From contig NZ_LR134289.1 in NCBI RefSeq assembly GCF_900636535.1, positions 5,233,501 to 5,297,500 of the forward strand: a stretch of DNA of 64,000 nucleotides, in the 5' to 3' direction. The notes beneath the pieces are model-generated. The model saw only the letters and a program-made list of their open reading frames with translations. It was not told where the DNA came from and did no database searches. Position numbers and translations under genes: made by a program. This DNA comes from Chryseobacterium gleum (lineage in GTDB: Bacteria; Bacteroidota; Bacteroidia; Flavobacteriales; Weeksellaceae). Positions 60,867 to 64,000 of this stretch are shown piece after piece (within the stretch, counting starts at the first letter, position 1; each line of letters begins with the position of its first letter).

Positions 60867-63122
60867 ATGAGTATACCTCAAGCGTTTACAGAAACGATTA
60901 CCCTTGCAGACGGCAGGGAAATCACTATCGAAACGGGAAAGCTGGCTAAGCAGGCTGACGGATCTGTAGTGGTGAAATGTGGCGGAACAATGCTTTTAGC
61001 AACAGTTGTAGCCAACAAAGAAGCAAATCCTGGTGTAGATTTTTTACCATTAACGGTAGATTACAGAGAAAAGTTCTATGCAGGTGGAAGAATTCCTGGA
61101 AATTTCTTCCGTAGAGAAGCAAAACCATCTGATGATGAAGTGCTTACCATGAGATTGGTGGACAGAGTATTACGTCCTCTTTTCCCTGAAGATTTCCACG
61201 CGGAAGTACAGGTAATGATCTCATTGATTTCTTATGATAAAGAAGTAATGCCTGAAGCATTGGCAGGTCTGGCAGCTTCTGCAGCTATTGCAATTACAGA
61301 TATTCCTTTCAACGGACCAATGTCTGAAGCAAGAGTCGTAAGAATTGACGGAGAATTGTCAGTTAATCCAAGCTATGAAAATTTATTAAAATCAGATATC
61401 GACATTATGGTTGGGGCTACTAAAGACTCCATCGTAATGGTAGAAGGAGAAATGAAGGAGATCTCTGAGCAGGAAATGCTTGAAGCTATCAACTTCGCTC
61501 ATGCCGAGATCAGAAAACAGATCGAAGCTCAGGAGAGATTGGCAGCTAAAGTTGGAAAAGCTTTCCCTAAGAGAGAATACAATCACGAAGAACACGATGA
61601 AGAAATTCGTGAAAAAGTATGGAAAGAGTGTTACGATAAAGTATATGAAGTAGCAAAAACGCCATCCAATAAAGAAGAAAGAGGAGAAAAATTCAAAGCT
61701 GTTCTTGAAGAGTTCTTAGCACAGTATGCTGATAACGAAGAAGAACTGGCAAGAGTAACTCCTTTCGTAAAAGTATATTACCATGACGTAGAGAAAGAAG
61801 CAATGCGTCAGATGATCCTTGAAGACAATATCCGTCTTGATGGTCGTGATCCACAGACGATCCGTCCTATCTGGTCAGAAATTGATTATCTTCCGGGAGC
61901 TCACGGTTCTGCAATCTTTACAAGAGGTGAAACTCAGTCGTTGACAGCAGTAACTCTGGGTTCTGTAAAAGATGCCAATATGATCGACAGCGTAATCACG
62001 CAGCACGACGAAAGATTCTTCTTACACTATAATTTCCCTCCATTCTCTACAGGTGAAGCAAGACCTTTAAGAGGTACTTCAAGAAGAGAAGTAGGACACG
62101 GAAACTTAGCTCAGAGAGCTTTAACTGCAGTAATTCCTGCAGAAAATCCATATACAATCAGAATTGTTTCCGATATCCTGGAATCTAACGGTTCTTCTTC
62201 AATGGCAACAGTTTGTGCAGGTACATTAGCTTTGATGGATGCAGGGGTTCAGATTACAAAACCTGTTTCAGGAATTGCAATGGGTCTGATCACTGATACA
62301 AAATCAGGTAAATTTACTGTACTTTCTGATATCTTAGGAGATGAAGATCACCTTGGAGATATGGACTTTAAAGTAACAGGTACTGCAGACGGTATCACAG
62401 CTTGTCAGATGGATATCAAAATCCAGGGACTTTCTATGGATATCATGGAGAAAGCTTTAATGCAGGCTAAAGACGGAAGATTACACATCCTGAACAAAAT
62501 CACGGAAACTATTTCTCAGCCAAGAGCAGACGTGAAGCCTCACGCTCCGAAAATGGTAGTAATGGAGATTCCGAAAGACTTTATCGGTGCTGTAATCGGG
62601 CCTGGTGGAAAAATTATTCAGCAGTTACAGAAAGATACAGATACGGTTATTGCAATTGAGGAAATCGGAGAAATCGGACGTATCGAAATTGCAGGAACAG
62701 ACAGAGAAAAGATCAATGCTGCTATTGCTAAGATCAATGAAATTACTTTCGTACCGGTTGTAGGCGAAGTTTACAAAGGTAAAGTAGTGAAAGTAATGGA
62801 TTTCGGAGCATTTGTAGCGATTGCTAAAGGAACAGAAGGACTTCTTCACATTTCTGAAATTGAGTGGGCTCGTCTTGACAAAGTTCCTTATGCAGAAGGT
62901 GATGAGGTAGAGGTGAAGTTCATGGGATATGATGACCGTAAGAAAATGAAGCTTTCCCGTAAAGTGCTTTTACCAAGACCTCCGAAGCCGGAAGGAAAAC
63001 CAAGACATGAAGGACAAGGCAGACCTGAAGGACAGAGAAGACCTGAAGGACAAAAGCCGCAAGGTGAAAGACCACAAAGCGAAAAGCCGGTGGAAAACCA
63101 GACTCCTTCTAACGAAGCATAA
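60867..63122 (+). CDS. pnp: Polynucleotide phosphorylase
   Basis: A 751-aa PNPase: two RNase PH domains (about 5-235, 310-560, e.g. [20 protein letters not shown] and [13 protein letters not shown] with the [20 protein letters not shown] motif), a KH domain ([20 protein letters not shown], about 565-620) and an S1 domain ([20 protein letters not shown], about 630-700). The last 50 residues are a repetitive Pro, Gly, Glu and Arg tail (repeats of RPEGQ), typical of Bacteroidetes. It degrades RNA 3' to 5' with phosphate. A terminator follows the stop. Confidence 0.97.
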   Translation: MSIPQAFTETITLADGREITIETGKLAKQADGSVVVKCGGTMLLATVVANKEANPGVDFLPLTVDYREKFYAGGRIPGNFFRREAKPSDDEVLTMRLVDRVLRPLFPEDFHAEVQVMISLISYDKEVMPEALAGLAASAAIAITDIPFNGPMSEARVVRIDGELSVNPSYENLLKSDIDIMVGATKDSIVMVEGEMKEISEQEMLEAINFAHAEIRKQIEAQERLAAKVGKAFPKREYNHEEHDEEIREKVWKECYDKVYEVAKTPSNKEERGEKFKAVLEEFLAQYADNEEELARVTPFVKVYYHDVEKEAMRQMILEDNIRLDGRDPQTIRPIWSEIDYLPGAHGSAIFTRGETQSLTAVTLGSVKDANMIDSVITQHDERFFLHYNFPPFSTGEARPLRGTSRREVGHGNLAQRALTAVIPAENPYTIRIVSDILESNGSSSMATVCAGTLALMDAGVQITKPVSGIAMGLITDTKSGKFTVLSDILGDEDHLGDMDFKVTGTADGITACQMDIKIQGLSMDIMEKALMQAKDGRLHILNKITETISQPRADVKPHAPKMVVMEIPKDFIGAVIGPGGKIIQQLQKDTDTVIAIEEIGEIGRIEIAGTDREKINAAIAKINEITFVPVVGEVYKGKVVKVMDFGAFVAIAKGTEGLLHISEIEWARLDKVPYAEGDEVEVKFMGYDDRKKMKLSRKVLLPRPPKPEGKPRHEGQGRPEGQRRPEGQKPQGERPQSEKPVENQTPSNEA

Positions 63123-63142
63123 TAAGATTCATTCTTACTATA

Positions 63143-63169
63143 AAAAATCCCTCAAACTGAGGGATTTTT
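63143..63169 (+). terminator. Terminator of pnp
   Basis: AAAAATCCCTCA-AAC-TGAGGGATTTTT, a 12-bp stem that ends in a T-run, 20 bp after the stop. Confidence 0.9.
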
Positions 63170-63179
63170 GCTATTATGT

Positions 63180-63196
63180 CATTGCGGAATGCAAAG
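63180..63196. repeat. REP-like intergenic repeat, copy 2
   Basis: CATTGCGGAATGCAAAG, then CATTGAAGTAATTTTTAA. It shares the CATTGCGxAATGxAAAG core with 58363-58380. Confidence 0.45.
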
Positions 63197-63268
63197 CATT
63201 GAAGTAATTTTTAAAGGTGTAGGTCATTTTATTTTGTTATCATTACTGAAAAATATTTTCAGAAAAAA

Positions 63269-64000
63269 TTAAAATCCATCAATCGGTTCCTTTAATTTTG
63301 CTTCTGTGGAAGCCGTATCAGGACCGGAAATAAAAATGATATCTTCTGTAGTTTTAAATAACCTGTCAATCTGTTTTCGGGTTGAGGCATCAGGAGCAAC
63401 TTTGTAAAACTCACGGATCAGGTCTAATGAAGTGGGCTTCTTTGGATATTGATTGTTATTGAGAAAATTTTTTAAAGCTGTATTCACACGATCTTCACCT
63501 ATCAGATTGCTCAACTGTACCATAGCAATTGCACCCTTGGAATAAGAAATGTGAGGAACATTTCCCGTAGCTTTATAAATAGGTACATTCTCAGACAACC
63601 CTTTTTCATTATCGTAAATCTGCTGGTGTACCTTGATTCTTTCCATCATTTTTTCTTTGCCATACATTCTTTTATAGAGCATCATTTCCGTATACATTGC
63701 TAACGTTTCAGTAAGCATCACAGCGCCTTTCCGGTCATCCGGATCAATCCGGCTGTTTCCCCACCAAAGATGGGAAAGCTCATGCCCGGCCAGCTCATTA
63801 ATGACATCCTGGTTCTTGTCTGCCTGTATATTGGCATGAAAAATCATATCTTCCGGCATAAAGACTGCTGAAGGGTAAGCTGTAGCGGCAAAGCCCCGGG
63901 TAAAAGAAGAAATTTCCGCAAAACTGATGGTTTTAAAAGGATATGGTCCAAAATTCTGCATGCAGTAATCTAAGGTAAGCTTAGCATTTTCAAGAAGATG
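63269..64000 (-). CDS. M1-type metallopeptidase, N-terminal part outside window
   Basis: The frame is open to the right edge, so only the C-terminal part (about 243 residues) is seen. The zinc site is HELSH in INELAGHELSHLWWGNS, with the third ligand Glu in VMLTETLAMYTEMM. The spacing to this Glu is slightly longer than in typical M1 peptidases, because of an insert (RIDPDDRKGA). The FAEISSFTRGFAATAYPS region resembles the GAMEN-type part. Such proteins act as aminopeptidases, often as the periplasmic end of a larger membrane protein. The C-terminus ends TEAKLKEPIDGF. Confidence 0.85.
   Translation of the reverse strand, partial: HLLENAKLTLDYCMQNFGPYPFKTISFAEISSFTRGFAATAYPSAVFMPEDMIFHANIQADKNQDVINELAGHELSHLWWGNSRIDPDDRKGAVMLTETLAMYTEMMLYKRMYGKEKMMERIKVHQQIYDNEKGLSENVPIYKATGNVPHISYSKGAIAMVQLSNLIGEDRVNTALKNFLNNNQYPKKPTSLDLIREFYKVAPDASTRKQIDRLFKTTEDIIFISGPDTASTEAKLKEPIDGF

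Noticed and set aside
1..64000. CRISPR array, rRNA genes, insertion sequences with transposase
   Set aside because: No regularly spaced repeats, no rRNA sequence and no transposase gene were seen on either strand.

Overview
The window reads as a chromosome segment of a Chryseobacterium-like flavobacterium (Bacteroidota). Reasons: AT-rich intergenic DNA, promoters of the Bacteroidetes type (TTTG about 20 bp before TAnnTTTG, clear before rpsO and the MFS gene), SusC/SusD proteins, DUF6520 and Cys-rich 'GG-leader' peptides, and the Bacteroidetes set of conjugation genes (TraE to TraQ, MobA/B/C, RteC). All functional calls come from reading motifs in the sequence; no database search was run.

About 1-50,470 is most of an integrative and conjugative element (ICE). 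From left to right it holds: the end of a LexA-like (S24) repressor gene and an alkB gene; a divergent two-gene cassette (HNH-type protein plus an unknown protein); the ICE maintenance genes (excisionase-like HTH, DUF4099/DUF3945 protein, topoisomerase III); a cargo region with a SEC-C protein, an SF1 helicase with a Vsr-like nuclease end paired with a DUF3800 protein, and a Gabija-type pair (GajA OLD nuclease, GajB helicase) followed by a convergent XRE regulator; a nutrient or peptide uptake cargo (SusC, SusD, S9 peptidase, and a convergent operon of lipoprotein, 55-aa protein, MauE-like membrane protein and DUF6520 protein) with a TPR/AraC-type regulator; then rteC, the mobilisation genes mobC-mobB-mobA with an oriT-like repeat region, parA, and the tra operon (DUF3408 to TraQ), interrupted by a reverse-strand YhcG nuclease gene. 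A RadC-like gene, a 53-aa gene and a large serine recombinase close the element.

The recombinase reading frame runs into a chromosomal tRNA-Leu(CAA) gene on the other strand and takes its stop codon from it, so the right end of the element lies near 50,400-50,470. The left end is outside the window or was not recognised.

From 50,474 on the DNA is ordinary chromosome: tRNA-Leu, an MBL hydrolase, a conserved unknown protein with a GAF-type methionine sulfoxide reductase, a cupin, a metal-receptor protein, MgtE, a cluster of four small Cys-rich GG-leader peptides, a secreted protein, rpsO, DUF4260, a sugar MFS transporter, pnp and the start of an M1-type peptidase.

The most interesting parts are the helicase/nuclease-DUF3800 pair and the HNH-unknown pair as possible undescribed defence modules beside Gabija; the SusCD-peptidase-DUF6520-MauE module with a structured leader; the recombinase whose C-terminus is encoded by the host tRNA locus; and the duplicated GG-leader peptide units.
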